From positions 1-55,489 of the IMG/VR virus record IMGVR_UViG_3300030106_004677: a DNA stretch of 55,489 bases, one strand, 5' to 3'. Positions 22,038 to 31,516 of this stretch are shown here, piece by piece. A model generated the notes under the pieces. That model saw only the letters and a list, made by a program, of their open reading frames with translations, had not been told where the DNA came from and did not search any database. Made by a program: the position numbers and the translations under genes. Source of the stretch: a virus. The first letter of the stretch is position 1. The number at the start of each line of letters is the position of its first letter.

Positions 22038-24510
22038 CCAGCTCCCGGTCTTCTGCGCTCGGCAGGATTGTCGGCGACAGCGCCGGGTTTAGGCTGGTGA
22101 ATCCGCCACCGGCGCCGGGTGACTGAAGTTGCGGAAGGGGCGAGAAGTTTTGGGCCTGCGGCGGGGCAGCCGGCGGGGCAGCCGGCGGGGCAGCCGGCGG
22201 GGCAGCCGGAGGAGCCTGCTCTTCTTTTTCCATGTCCTGCTGCACTCGGCTTACCGCCTCTTCAAGCTCTCTTCGCTCTCGGCCATCTGAAGCCGCCGCC
22301 TCAACATCTTCCTCTGACGCCAAGAAACTTCGGATGGCGCCTTGCGTTCCTGCTGACAGCATCGGAGTTTGCATGCGCCTCACTGTCTGGCTAAGTGCGT
22401 CTTTTGCAAAGTCTTGCGCGGCTCCGCTTTCAGACACATCTGCCGCGACATTGCCCAGAGCACGTATTCCCGGAGTAAACGAGAAGAAGGGCAGGCCTGT
22501 CCTCAGAGCTGCGCTCATCAGAGAGTAACCGCTGCCGCTTGGGTTTAGGTTGATTTCGGCCCAGAGGGTCGGCAGGACGTTTGTCCTGAATGCGTCAATT
22601 TGTTTTATTTCGTCCGGGCTGAAAACTCTGTTAATGATGTCCCGGTTCGCCGTAAACACGTTGTTGTAGTTGTTGACGATCGCGGTTCTTGAAATTTCAC
22701 CCTTTGTCCCAGCAAAAGCCTTGGTCATGATGCCGGCTTTGAACAGATTTACAAACTCCTCAAACTCTGCCGGGTCAAGCGCCGTCTTCAGCCGGTCGAT
22801 GACGAGGCCCATAGACTGGTTGGGAGCAAACTTGTTGTGCCCGAAGAGAAGGTTTGCAACTTGCACGGGCGTGTAATCGCGGTCAGACAGTCTCTGCAAA
22901 ATATTGTTTGCTGAGCGTTCTTGCGCGGTCCTTCCGACACCTTTACCGGTTGCCGTTGCGTAAGCTCGGTATAGCTCGGTCGCCTGCTGAAGCTGATCAA
23001 TGACCTCCTGATCCCCTGAGATGATTCCTCTCTCGATCCCGCCGTATACCGCCTCATCCAGAATTTGCTTCATGCGGATAAGCGCAAGCTCATCAGGCGA
23101 CCCTTTTTCGGCTTGGCCGATAGCGGTCCTCAACCTTTTTTGGTAACCATGAATATTCTTTAGGGGCTGGTCCTTGAACTTTGGGTTCTTGGCAAGGTTC
23201 TTTAAGCGCCTGAGTTGAGTGATCTCTCTCATGAGTGGACCAGAAACAATCTGGTTAGGAGAGATTCCCAAAGAAGGCATTACGTCTAGCAGTTCCTGAG
23301 CAACTTCCTGAACGCCTTCGGCGGTCATTACCGGCGGCGTCTCGACTTGTTGGACTGCGTCATAAAGAGCCGATGACTCTTCTTTCAGTCTCCCGGCAGC
23401 TCTTTCTGTAACCTCTTGCGCTGATTCGGCGGCATAACTTGGGATGTTTGAGTAAGGCCCAACTACCCCGCCGGGAACTTGAGAAAACTCTTCTTGAAGG
23501 GCAAGCGCGTCTTGGCGAATAGCGTCAAGCTGAGATTCATCGAAGCCTCGTATCATCTGCGTGCCCGGCTCCGATGAGGCCATGCGACGCAGGCGCTCTT
23601 CCTGCCCTATCTGCTCGGACTGTCTGGGCGTAACGCCTATTGGCGGATTTGTAGTCCTCTGCCCCTCGGTAAGAGGGTACACCGAGGTCTGAACCTCGTC
23701 AGGCGAAAGCTGAGCCCTTTGTCCGCGCCACGCATCCATGTCAAATCTTGGGAGGGCGGTCTCAACTGCCTTCTCGGTTGCTTTTCCCGCCGCCTTAACT
23801 GCTGGCGAAAGGACTGTGCTTGCGCCTCGGGTGATTACCGGCAAGACAACATCAGTAGCCGAGCCGATTGCTGCTGAGGTGCCAATGTCTGAGCCAACTT
23901 CCGCGAATGAGCGATTCTTGGCTTTCGTTGCTTCGGGCGTCAAAAGATTTTCTTGGGCAATGGTTGCAGCTTCAGTTGCCGCATATGCCGGCAGCCCGCG
24001 ACCTATCGTTCCTGCTATTGTTTTTCCTTTGCTGGCAAACCTGCTCGCAGGACTGTACCTCAACACCTCGCCAAAAAAGGTGCCAAAATCTTGCTCGCTG
24101 AGGCCGGGCTTATTGACGTAATAAGGCACCTCGTTCCAGACAATGATCGGGTGCCCGTACTTGTCTGCGTATCTCCCGCCGTACCTGCTATCGCCCTCAA
24201 ATGTCCTATGAATGACCTCAGCTTTTCCAAGGTCGTCTCGCGAAAAAATAATTTGCGCGTTGACGACGAGTCCTTCGAGAAAGCCGGGCGCGTCCTGCCC
24301 CATGTCAGTTAGCTCAGGGAGAAACGGAAACTCAATAGGAGTAGCGTCACCTGTGGCTGCGTCGTACAGCGTACTGGGCATGTTGGAAACAATTTCCATA
24401 ATGCTGGGGTCGGCTTGATGCTGAAGTCGCTCTGACTCTTCTTCGGCAGCTTTGCTGGGAGTGGATGTCACAGTTCCCTTAAATCCCGGCGGCATTTCAT
24501 CTAATGCCAT
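21985..24510 (-). CDS. Large internal/ejection-type virion protein (841 aa)
   Basis: Mostly helical protein. A Gly/Ala-rich region near residues 165-225 (TIGRGLPAYAATEAAT, GTSAAIGSATDVVLPVI) could insert in membranes. A long coiled central part follows, and a C-terminus with PPAAPPAAPPAAPP repeats and QNFSPLPQLQSPG. It is the last of a run of five large genes between the tail hub and the early region, where podoviruses encode proteins ejected into the host. No lytic transglycosylase motif seen. Function by position and composition. Confidence 0.6.
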   Translation of the reverse strand: MALDEMPPGFKGTVTSTPSKAAEEESERLQHQADPSIMEIVSNMPSTLYDAATGDATPIEFPFLPELTDMGQDAPGFLEGLVVNAQIIFSRDDLGKAEVIHRTFEGDSRYGGRYADKYGHPIIVWNEVPYYVNKPGLSEQDFGTFFGEVLRYSPASRFASKGKTIAGTIGRGLPAYAATEAATIAQENLLTPEATKAKNRSFAEVGSDIGTSAAIGSATDVVLPVITRGASTVLSPAVKAAGKATEKAVETALPRFDMDAWRGQRAQLSPDEVQTSVYPLTEGQRTTNPPIGVTPRQSEQIGQEERLRRMASSEPGTQMIRGFDESQLDAIRQDALALQEEFSQVPGGVVGPYSNIPSYAAESAQEVTERAAGRLKEESSALYDAVQQVETPPVMTAEGVQEVAQELLDVMPSLGISPNQIVSGPLMREITQLRRLKNLAKNPKFKDQPLKNIHGYQKRLRTAIGQAEKGSPDELALIRMKQILDEAVYGGIERGIISGDQEVIDQLQQATELYRAYATATGKGVGRTAQERSANNILQRLSDRDYTPVQVANLLFGHNKFAPNQSMGLVIDRLKTALDPAEFEEFVNLFKAGIMTKAFAGTKGEISRTAIVNNYNNVFTANRDIINRVFSPDEIKQIDAFRTNVLPTLWAEINLNPSGSGYSLMSAALRTGLPFFSFTPGIRALGNVAADVSESGAAQDFAKDALSQTVRRMQTPMLSAGTQGAIRSFLASEEDVEAAASDGRERRELEEAVSRVQQDMEKEEQAPPAAPPAAPPAAPPAAPPQAQNFSPLPQLQSPGAGGGFTSLNPALSPTILPSAEDRELAMRQQQARRPGGIGALV
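22161..22210. repeat. 12-bp tandem repeat (GGCGGGGCAGCC), ~4 copies
   Basis: In-frame microsatellite encoding the PPAA repeats of the 841-residue protein. Slippage would change repeat number without breaking the frame. Confidence 0.75.
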
Positions 24511-24522
24511 AATGATTGACTC

Positions 24523-26127
24523 CTAGTCTTCCCAGCCAACGATAACAAAGGCAGGAGAATTATCTGGATTACTACCTACTAGCGGTTTCCCGGCCGCATC
24601 CCGGTTCATGAAAACCGCGCCTCGCGGAAGAGATTTCATCCACGTTTCTATTTCTTCGTCTGTCGGGTTGGCTTTGTCCATTCTCGCGAAGATGCCTCGG
24701 TCCCCAATTTCTTTGACTGCGGCCTTAACTTCAGTGCTTGTGTACGGCTTCCCTGAAGTAAGCATTTCAAGTTCTTTTTCGTTCATGTCCATCAGGTTGC
24801 GCTGCATTTTTTCGTAGACATACAGCGCAATATAGTTTGCTTCGGGGGTGTTGCCCAAAGTTGCGATGGCCCTTTGATATGCCTTAAATTCCATGTCAGA
24901 CGTTGATCCAGACCCCACCGGACGCATTTTTGTTGCCAGCATATTTGACATGCCCACAATCATTTCTTGGCCAATAACTTGTGGATCATCGTATCCCATA
25001 AGTTGTGCAAACCCGGCCCTAAAAGGCAGAGACAGCTCAGTAAGCCTTCCGGTCTCGACCCCGCCCTCCAAAAGAAGGTACATTGCTCGTCTCACCTCGG
25101 GCAAGACTGTGGCAACCTTGCCCATCCAATCATTTTGGTTTTTTATAGTTTGCTTTATCTGAGCCGATTTCCACTCAGCGGACGGGGTTTTGTTCGCCGC
25201 AGGAGCATCAAAGGTTATATGCACGACCTCGTCGTTCTTCCACGTAATTCTTAAATTGGCGTAAGACCCATTGACTATGATTGGCTGGCCAATCATTGTC
25301 TCGTCTTCAGGGACCAGCTTCCTCCATGTCATTTCAAAATATGGGCTGTCCTCTGTCATACCCAACATTTTTATTGTCTTCTTGGCGTCTTGCTCTGATT
25401 GGTATACTGCCGGCTCCCCTCTGAGGTTTGTGACTCCGTTGGAAGGAGTCGGCGCTGGCTTAGTGCGCGTCCGATGAGCGTAAGCCTCGCGAGGGGTAAG
25501 CTGCACAATTGAGTCCTGCGGATAGTGCATGCCGCCAACAATCAACCCTTGCGAAGAGATTACCTTGTAGCCTTTGGTTTTATAGTCGTCGCCACTGTCT
25601 TTCGCTACCAACAAGTCGTATTCGTTGAGCATCTTGTTGGCTGCGTCTTGGTCTGTTTTGGCTAGCTCAAACGCTTTAATTGCGACCGCGCGGTCTTCTT
25701 TGCGGCGCTCAGCTCTTCTTGCGCTTTCTTCTTTGCTGTACTGGGCCAGTCCGGCACCCATTGACCTAAATGCTCCAGCAGATGGGTCAGCCGCCAACAT
25801 GGCGCCGCCTACCGTAGAGGCCATGTCGTAAAACCGTTCCGACCGACTGCGCGGTTGTCGGGCATAAATGTTCCGAAGGGTCGGCGTGTATTTCGCAACG
25901 CCTTCTTCGATAGTAGGAACCTTGAGCCTGCTTCTGACATCAGATATTCGGGCTGAAATCGGGTCAGGCTGGAGCCCGGCACCTGAAAGGAGATATTGCA
26001 GCATCTCCATTTCATCCGGGAAATCGACCTGAACTGCTTTCCGTCTTTCTGCCTCCGGGTCTTCCGTCGCGCCGCCTTCGTTGTAGCCGCGAATTTGCTT
26101 TTCCATCTGGGGCCTGCCAATCGTCAT
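24523..26127 (-). CDS. Putative internal virion protein (534 aa)
   Basis: N-terminus MEKQIRGYNEGGATEDPEAE (from the second Met) resembles those of the two following large genes (RRYQEGGEVEDD in 28051-29406), a shared short leader that may target proteins to the capsid interior. The rest is helical, with MASTVGGAMLAADPSAGAFR near residue 105, Lys/Glu-rich coils and a C-terminal domain ending FVIVGWED. No enzymatic motif. It belongs to the ejection-protein block. Confidence 0.55.
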   Translation of the reverse strand: MTIGRPQMEKQIRGYNEGGATEDPEAERRKAVQVDFPDEMEMLQYLLSGAGLQPDPISARISDVRSRLKVPTIEEGVAKYTPTLRNIYARQPRSRSERFYDMASTVGGAMLAADPSAGAFRSMGAGLAQYSKEESARRAERRKEDRAVAIKAFELAKTDQDAANKMLNEYDLLVAKDSGDDYKTKGYKVISSQGLIVGGMHYPQDSIVQLTPREAYAHRTRTKPAPTPSNGVTNLRGEPAVYQSEQDAKKTIKMLGMTEDSPYFEMTWRKLVPEDETMIGQPIIVNGSYANLRITWKNDEVVHITFDAPAANKTPSAEWKSAQIKQTIKNQNDWMGKVATVLPEVRRAMYLLLEGGVETGRLTELSLPFRAGFAQLMGYDDPQVIGQEMIVGMSNMLATKMRPVGSGSTSDMEFKAYQRAIATLGNTPEANYIALYVYEKMQRNLMDMNEKELEMLTSGKPYTSTEVKAAVKEIGDRGIFARMDKANPTDEEIETWMKSLPRGAVFMNRDAAGKPLVGSNPDNSPAFVIVGWED

Positions 26128-26130
26128 CGG

Positions 26131-28023
26131 TTATCTGCGTCTTGCTCGGTATCCAGCAAACGGGTCGGCATTGATCATGCCTCCACCGGCTGCGCGCCTT
26201 GGCATCGAGTCTCTATACTGGGCTCTGCGCCTACGCATCTCAAGATCAGCCATCAACTGCTGGAGAGGATCGGGTTGCTTAAACGAATCCAGCCTGTCTT
26301 GCTGATTTCCCATCTCTTCCAGCATCTGTAAAACAGAGTCTGGGAGTTGGGGTTGCTCTTGATACTGCTGTTTAGCTTGTTCAAGCCGTTCTTGCTGGGC
26401 ACCCATCTCTGCCAACATTTGCTGAACCGAATCCGGCATCGGGGGCTGCTGACCGGGCACCGGACCCGATAGAAGATCTTCTGCCTGCTGCTGGCCACTG
26501 AGCAAAGCGTCCTGCTGCTGGCGCCGGCGCTGAAAGTCATCGATTAGGGATACAGTGCCTTCCCGGCGCGGACGCGCCGGCGTGCTTGGCGTCCTGCCGC
26601 GCCGCTCAGGCATGTAACGAGCCCGCTGGTCTCGCACCTGAGATTGGGGTGAAGGCGGCCGGTAGCCGGGTTGCCCGCGTTGGGGCTCATAGCCAGTGCC
26701 AAGCCGGGAACCGCCTCCGCCGGGGCCTTGCAACGGTTCGCGTTGCGGCATAGGTTGCCCACCGGGGCCGAACCGAATTTGATCGGGAGGTGTCGGTAGC
26801 GGCGATGCCGCCAACGGGCCACCGGCCAAGTCCTCTTGCATGTTGAGCGATTTTTTGTATCGCGAGATCGCCGCATCTCGGGCGCGTTCTGTCGGGCCGT
26901 AGTAAAGTGGCTGGTAAGAATCTCGGACAGTTTGCTCTTCTACCATGCGCTGCTCAATGGCAGCTCGGTTGTCAGGCAGGCGGCGCTGTTCAAGAGGCGC
27001 TTGTCGTTGCCGTTGACGCTCTCGGGCACGTTGATCGCGGCGATATTGCGCTGCAATCATGCCCGGCTTGCTCCGCATCGGGTCATCAAGGGAGCCAACC
27101 GCTCCCCCAGCAGGCACCATCGGGCCAACTTCGCGCTCTATAACTTCTTCTCTCCGCTGTTGGCGGCGTGCATCAGCCGGAGAAATACGACGGCGACGTG
27201 CCGGCAAAGAATCGACACCGCCGCGACGACGGCGTCTGCGCCGGGTCATGCCACCACGTCTCATCATCAGAGGGTCGTTGTAATTCATCACAGGGCCTCC
27301 TTGGGCCATTCCGGGGGGAGGCGGGGTGAGCGCGCTCATGACCAGTCTTTGTGCGTTGGGCTTGCCTTCAAATGCCATGCCGGCAACCTCTGCCAGCGGA
27401 TTCTGCATGATTTTCATCCATTCCATGCTCATCTTAATCGGATCGACAATTTTGGAGTACCGGTTCTCGACCGACTCAATTGCGCCTCTGCCTGCTCGCT
27501 CGGCTGGCGCCAACCTATCGATGGCCCGGCCAAACGGGTTTCTTGATGCGAGGTCACCAACCCATTCATCGCCCAAGTCAAGCAGACCTTCGATTCCGCC
27601 GGTGATTCTGCCGGTGCCGGGCAAGATGCTGAACAGTTCATTGAGCGCGCGAATCCCAGCAGTCGGACCAAATCTTGCCATCGCTCCCTGCACGATTCGG
27701 TCAATGAGGCTCATGTTTTGAGAAGCATCGACCAGCGCAGACTCCACCGAATCCGGCACTTCCGACTCAAGATTCTCGGCCAACTCCTCGGCCAACTCTT
27801 CAGCCATCTTTTCTTCATGCTGGGCCTGCTGAAGAGCAAGACCTTCGTTAATTTGCCGCTGGATGTCGTCCGAGATGCCGGTCTGATAGCCCTCGCCCTG
27901 CGTTAGTGAGCTGGGCAGCCCTTGCTGATTATCGAAAAACCCAATCGGCATCCCCGTCAAAAAGTCGATGCTGTTGGCAACATTCGGATCGTCTCGCGTT
28001 GCCGTGACTGTAATGTTTTCCAT
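26131..28023 (-). CDS. Putative internal virion protein, Arg/Gln-rich (630 aa)
   Basis: The first 250 residues are acidic and helical. They are followed by MMRRGGMTRRRRRRRGG, a strongly basic block, then a long Arg/Pro/Gln-rich disordered half. Such charge would suit DNA contact inside the head. LPDSVLQMLEEMGNQQDRL and MPDSVQQMLAEMGAQQERL are two copies of a near-identical helical repeat. Part of the five-gene ejection-type block. No family assigned. Confidence 0.55.
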   Translation of the reverse strand: MENITVTATRDDPNVANSIDFLTGMPIGFFDNQQGLPSSLTQGEGYQTGISDDIQRQINEGLALQQAQHEEKMAEELAEELAENLESEVPDSVESALVDASQNMSLIDRIVQGAMARFGPTAGIRALNELFSILPGTGRITGGIEGLLDLGDEWVGDLASRNPFGRAIDRLAPAERAGRGAIESVENRYSKIVDPIKMSMEWMKIMQNPLAEVAGMAFEGKPNAQRLVMSALTPPPPGMAQGGPVMNYNDPLMMRRGGMTRRRRRRRGGVDSLPARRRRISPADARRQQRREEVIEREVGPMVPAGGAVGSLDDPMRSKPGMIAAQYRRDQRARERQRQRQAPLEQRRLPDNRAAIEQRMVEEQTVRDSYQPLYYGPTERARDAAISRYKKSLNMQEDLAGGPLAASPLPTPPDQIRFGPGGQPMPQREPLQGPGGGGSRLGTGYEPQRGQPGYRPPSPQSQVRDQRARYMPERRGRTPSTPARPRREGTVSLIDDFQRRRQQQDALLSGQQQAEDLLSGPVPGQQPPMPDSVQQMLAEMGAQQERLEQAKQQYQEQPQLPDSVLQMLEEMGNQQDRLDSFKQPDPLQQLMADLEMRRRRAQYRDSMPRRAAGGGMINADPFAGYRARRR

Positions 28024-28050
28024 CGCAGGCTCTGTTATTTGTTACAGGGG

Positions 28051-29406
28051 CTATGAAGCTTGCTGCTGACCGTATCCCGCGTAGGGGTTCATGTAGCTGC
28101 CGAGAGCCCCGGCCGCGCTAAGTCCTACGCCAAGCCCCGCCTGAAGCGGATTAGCACCCGGCGTAAAGTCGGTCCTAATGCCGCTTGGGCCTGTTTGTTG
28201 GCCGGCCATCGAGACAAACGGCATCAAGGCCTGATATTGCATCAGCGGCGCCATCTGCGCCTGCTGCAGCATTTGCCGCTGCGCGTCGAGAATGTTTTGC
28301 TGGTAGCCTTGTTGCAGCGCGCCGATACCGCTCAACGCTGCGATGTCAGCTTGGTTGGCCGCCTGCATCTGCCCGCCCAAGCCTTGCATGAACCCGCCAT
28401 AGCCCTGTTGCGCGCCAAGTCGTTGCGCGCCGGCGCTTCCGTAAACGTTTCCGAGATTGCCGTATCCTGCGGCGAGCGTGCTTGCGGTTCCCATCCCGGC
28501 TTGACCGGCTCCGGTGCGGGCGCCCATCCCGGCCTGACCAAGATTGCTAAGTGCGCCGGCAGCCTGCCGTTTAGCGGCTTGTTGCCGGCCAAATTCTCCC
28601 ATCGCCGCGCTTTGGGCTTGTTGATGTCCTCGGCTGCGGATGCCGCCAATTTCTTTTGCCAGTCCACGCCCGACCGCTTCGGCCCGGTCGCCGGCAGCAA
28701 GGCCGGCCCTAGAGCCAAATGCGCTTTCTCCGCCCGACCCGATAGCTTGCGCGATGGCCTGCTGATCGGTGCGTGCCAACCCCTGCATCGCGTCGTCTAC
28801 GGTTTGATCGACCACCCGCTGCTCATAAGGATCGTAGTAGTCCTGAGTCATGCTCTGATCGAACTCGCCCAAAGTGTCCCTGTAGAGACCTCTGGCTTCG
28901 TCTATGCCTCCGAGCGCATCCTGAAGGCCCAACATGCGTTGTGCTTCTTCGTAGCCTGCGGCGCCTTTCAGAGTGCTCATGCCTCTCTGGCCTTGCAGCA
29001 ACTGCTGGTCGAGCCCGTAATCTAATGCGCCGATGCCACTGGCATAAGCGTCTCGCGCCTGCTCCAGAAACGGCTGCTGAATGCCGACATTTTTTCGCGT
29101 TAGATCAAACGCCGCCACCTGATCTGGCGTGAAGTCCGCGTACTCCTGACCTACGACGAGCGGCTTGCCTTCGTCATCGAAAAACGCGCTTTCTGCCGCA
29201 GCAAATGCGCCCGGAATAAAGCCGCCTTGTAGCGTGCCGGAGGCATCCGGCATGCCGTACAGAAGCTGGGCCATCCACGGGTCCATGCGCCGGTCTTCTC
29301 GCGAGACACTTGCCACATAGGCAGGAGCGTCAACTGCCGAATCATCTTCGACCTCACCGCCCTCTTGGTATCGGCGAATTAACGATGCTATTCCTCGGTT
29401 GTTCAT
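28051..29406 (-). CDS. Putative internal virion protein, Gly/Ala/Gln-rich (451 aa)
   Basis: Starts MNNRGIASLIRRYQEGGEVE, overlapping the upstream stop (ATGA). Residues ~190-400 are almost pure Ala/Gly/Gln helix (GLAAGDRAEAVGRGLAKEIGG, QQAKRQAAGALSNLGQAG), a composition seen in phage ejection proteins that form trans-envelope channels. The C-terminus is GSYMNPYAGYGQQQAS. Role inferred. Confidence 0.55.
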   Translation of the reverse strand: MNNRGIASLIRRYQEGGEVEDDSAVDAPAYVASVSREDRRMDPWMAQLLYGMPDASGTLQGGFIPGAFAAAESAFFDDEGKPLVVGQEYADFTPDQVAAFDLTRKNVGIQQPFLEQARDAYASGIGALDYGLDQQLLQGQRGMSTLKGAAGYEEAQRMLGLQDALGGIDEARGLYRDTLGEFDQSMTQDYYDPYEQRVVDQTVDDAMQGLARTDQQAIAQAIGSGGESAFGSRAGLAAGDRAEAVGRGLAKEIGGIRSRGHQQAQSAAMGEFGRQQAAKRQAAGALSNLGQAGMGARTGAGQAGMGTASTLAAGYGNLGNVYGSAGAQRLGAQQGYGGFMQGLGGQMQAANQADIAALSGIGALQQGYQQNILDAQRQMLQQAQMAPLMQYQALMPFVSMAGQQTGPSGIRTDFTPGANPLQAGLGVGLSAAGALGSYMNPYAGYGQQQAS

Positions 29407-31208
29407 GCCGTGGTCTCCGCTGGGGCTTCAGCGTGGCCGCTGAAAATATCCATCATTTTGTACATCAACTGGGTGCCCTGATCTCGGCTCTCTGAGCCGG
29501 ATGGCGTCAGCGTGATGATGCCCCCGTCTTGGCTCATGTCGAATGCGCCCGCGCCGCGAACGGCTTGGCCTGTCATTACGAACTCACCATCTGACAACAT
29601 GGCCGGCACCTCATCGCTGATCTCGGTGCCCTCTCCATCGATGCCGCCGTCCATCTCAACAAACTCAGCCGCGCTGACGTTGCCGCCGTTGGCGTAGGCC
29701 ATGACGTGCCCGCCGTACCGTCCGGTTGCGGTCTCAGGCTTGCGCCTGCCGCCGCTTAAAGTCGGCATGGTGTTGGCGGGCAGCAGCCCAAACTCAACCG
29801 GGTTGGCCCGGCCGCCACCTTCTCTGCGAGCTATCTCATCGGCGATGTTGTATCGCCCGTAAGCATCCATCTGCGTTAGGGGAATGAGCGGCACGCCCTT
29901 TTGGTCCTTGGCCTCGTCATAGGCCAGCTTGGCCAATATGCCGGCGATGCCCAGCGGCAACAGATTGCTCAGGGCGCCACCCCCTCCGAACAGGCTGCCC
30001 AGCCCGCTGCTCGTGCCAGCCTCGTTGCTGCCAAATAGAAAATCTTGCACTCGCCCCGTGGAGTCGAACCCCAACTGGTCGTCAATAAACTCCGACAGCA
30101 CATTCCCTTGCCCGGTCGGATTGAAGAAGGAGGCAGAAGGAAGCTCTAACTCTCGCAAAATTTCGCCAGCAGCCATGTTTTGAAATTCTAGGTCATCAAT
30201 GCGATCCGCCATGGCCGGATCAAGATCAGCACTTGCTCTAATATTTGCCAAAATCTCTTCATCAGTGAGTCGCCTCTCTCCTGAGAACGTGGCGCTTGTG
30301 CCGAGATCGTAAGCCTCGCGAAGAAACTTGGCAGGGTCTCTCAGGTTTTTGAGGCCGCCATACATTTCTAAGCCGGTGTCTTTGAAGCTTCCGCCGATCC
30401 CTTCAAGCAAGCCCATAATGCCGTCGCTTCCGGCACTTCTAGCTTGAAGGGCGCCAAGGTTGTCAAAAAGCGAACCGCCCCCCGTCGCACCTGTCAGTGC
30501 AGCTACTGCTAGAAGCGGATTGGTATCGCCCTTAACAGCGTCGTAAACGGTGCCGGCTTTTGAGGCGATCGCAGCCAATGGCTGCCAAGGCCCCGGGATA
30601 AACTGAGCAACCTGCGCGACGGGTCGAACAATTTTTTTGATGGCCTTCTTCGCCGACTTCCTCGTTTTTTTCCACCAGTCGCCGACGCCAAACTCTTCCA
30701 AGCCGGTGATAGGGTTAAGCGAGGCGATGCCGCCTCCGACTACATAAGCCTCCGGGTCCAGATCGACTTCCGCAAATCTTCGCCCGACCGCTCGCTCAAA
30801 CTCGGGATCGCTCATCATCCGGGTCGGCAAGACCACCTCTCCGGGGGTCAAATGCGCGAGGGTCGTGTCCTCTCCGCGACCGGCTTGTGACAGTTCAATG
30901 GCCATATCAGCCAGAGGCGCTTGCGATCCAACTACAGCCGACTCGGTCAGGCCCTTGAGGTATTCGGACTCGCCTTGGTCTTCTACAAGTCCTTGTGCCG
31001 CCATCAGCCCGTCGATCGCGCTAATAAGCGCCTCGTCAGGTGGCGCGGGGTTCTCTTCAACCGCCTCGATCTGCATCATGGATTCCGGCGTCGCGAGTTC
31101 TTCGACCATTTCGTCGCCAAAAACTTCGCCGCCTGCACGCATAGCGATAGGCTCCTCGGGTTCGTCTGCCATCAGGGAGCTGATTCGTTGTGCTAGAAAG
31201 GTGTTCAT
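29403..31208 (-). CDS. Putative virion/ejection protein (601 aa)
   Basis: The start MNTFLAQRISSLMADEPEEP at 31208 overlaps the upstream stop (ATGA); a longer in-frame start at 31307 is rejected. It contains LAHLTPGEVVLPTRMMSDPE and, near the C-terminus, EVPAMLSDGEFVMTGQAVRG. This pair is typical of a recurrent marine-phage virion protein family. A glycine-rich hydrophobic region (SNLLPLGIAGILAKLAY) could be membrane-active. First of the large internal-protein block after the tail hub. Confidence 0.6.
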   Translation of the reverse strand: MNTFLAQRISSLMADEPEEPIAMRAGGEVFGDEMVEELATPESMMQIEAVEENPAPPDEALISAIDGLMAAQGLVEDQGESEYLKGLTESAVVGSQAPLADMAIELSQAGRGEDTTLAHLTPGEVVLPTRMMSDPEFERAVGRRFAEVDLDPEAYVVGGGIASLNPITGLEEFGVGDWWKKTRKSAKKAIKKIVRPVAQVAQFIPGPWQPLAAIASKAGTVYDAVKGDTNPLLAVAALTGATGGGSLFDNLGALQARSAGSDGIMGLLEGIGGSFKDTGLEMYGGLKNLRDPAKFLREAYDLGTSATFSGERRLTDEEILANIRASADLDPAMADRIDDLEFQNMAAGEILRELELPSASFFNPTGQGNVLSEFIDDQLGFDSTGRVQDFLFGSNEAGTSSGLGSLFGGGGALSNLLPLGIAGILAKLAYDEAKDQKGVPLIPLTQMDAYGRYNIADEIARREGGGRANPVEFGLLPANTMPTLSGGRRKPETATGRYGGHVMAYANGGNVSAAEFVEMDGGIDGEGTEISDEVPAMLSDGEFVMTGQAVRGAGAFDMSQDGGIITLTPSGSESRDQGTQLMYKMMDIFSGHAEAPAETTA

Positions 31209-31516
31209 GAAATGGTCACCGTGACTGATCCTACGCTGGCTGTCGCACTTACCCCGGTCGGATAAGTTTGATGAGAATAGAGGTCTCGGAAGGAGCCTCC
31301 GTCCCACGCCTGATGGATCTGGGTTGTCGAATTAAAAATAATAGCGCCTGTCGCGAACGAATGCTCACTGATTTCGGTAGCATTAAAATGGGGTGAAATC
31401 GTGTAATCAATCGACCCTAAGTTAATTTCCAGCACTCGCACAAGGCGGTTAAACGTATCTGACTGAACATCACCAACGGATGCGAGCGGCAGGCGCGTTT
31501 CAAGTAATTTGCTCAC
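31205..31516 (-). CDS. Small structural protein (103 aa)
   Basis: A GTG at 31516 overlaps the tail-hub stop (GTGA), matching the coupling seen throughout this operon; an ATG at 31564 would overlap that gene by 52 bases. Beta-rich, ending GVSATASVGSVTVTIS. The same type of ending (ITASVGTVEITIT) occurs in 35488-35811, so the two may share a beta-strand docking motif. Probably a minor virion component. Confidence 0.55.
   Translation of the reverse strand: MSKLLETRLPLASVGDVQSDTFNRLVRVLEINLGSIDYTISPHFNATEISEHSFATGAIIFNSTTQIHQAWDGGSFRDLYSHQTYPTGVSATASVGSVTVTIS

Noticed and set aside
28060-29025. Long plus-strand frame opposite the Gln/Ala-rich virion gene
   Set aside because: A shadow of a biased-composition gene; its codons and neighbours do not support a plus-strand gene here.
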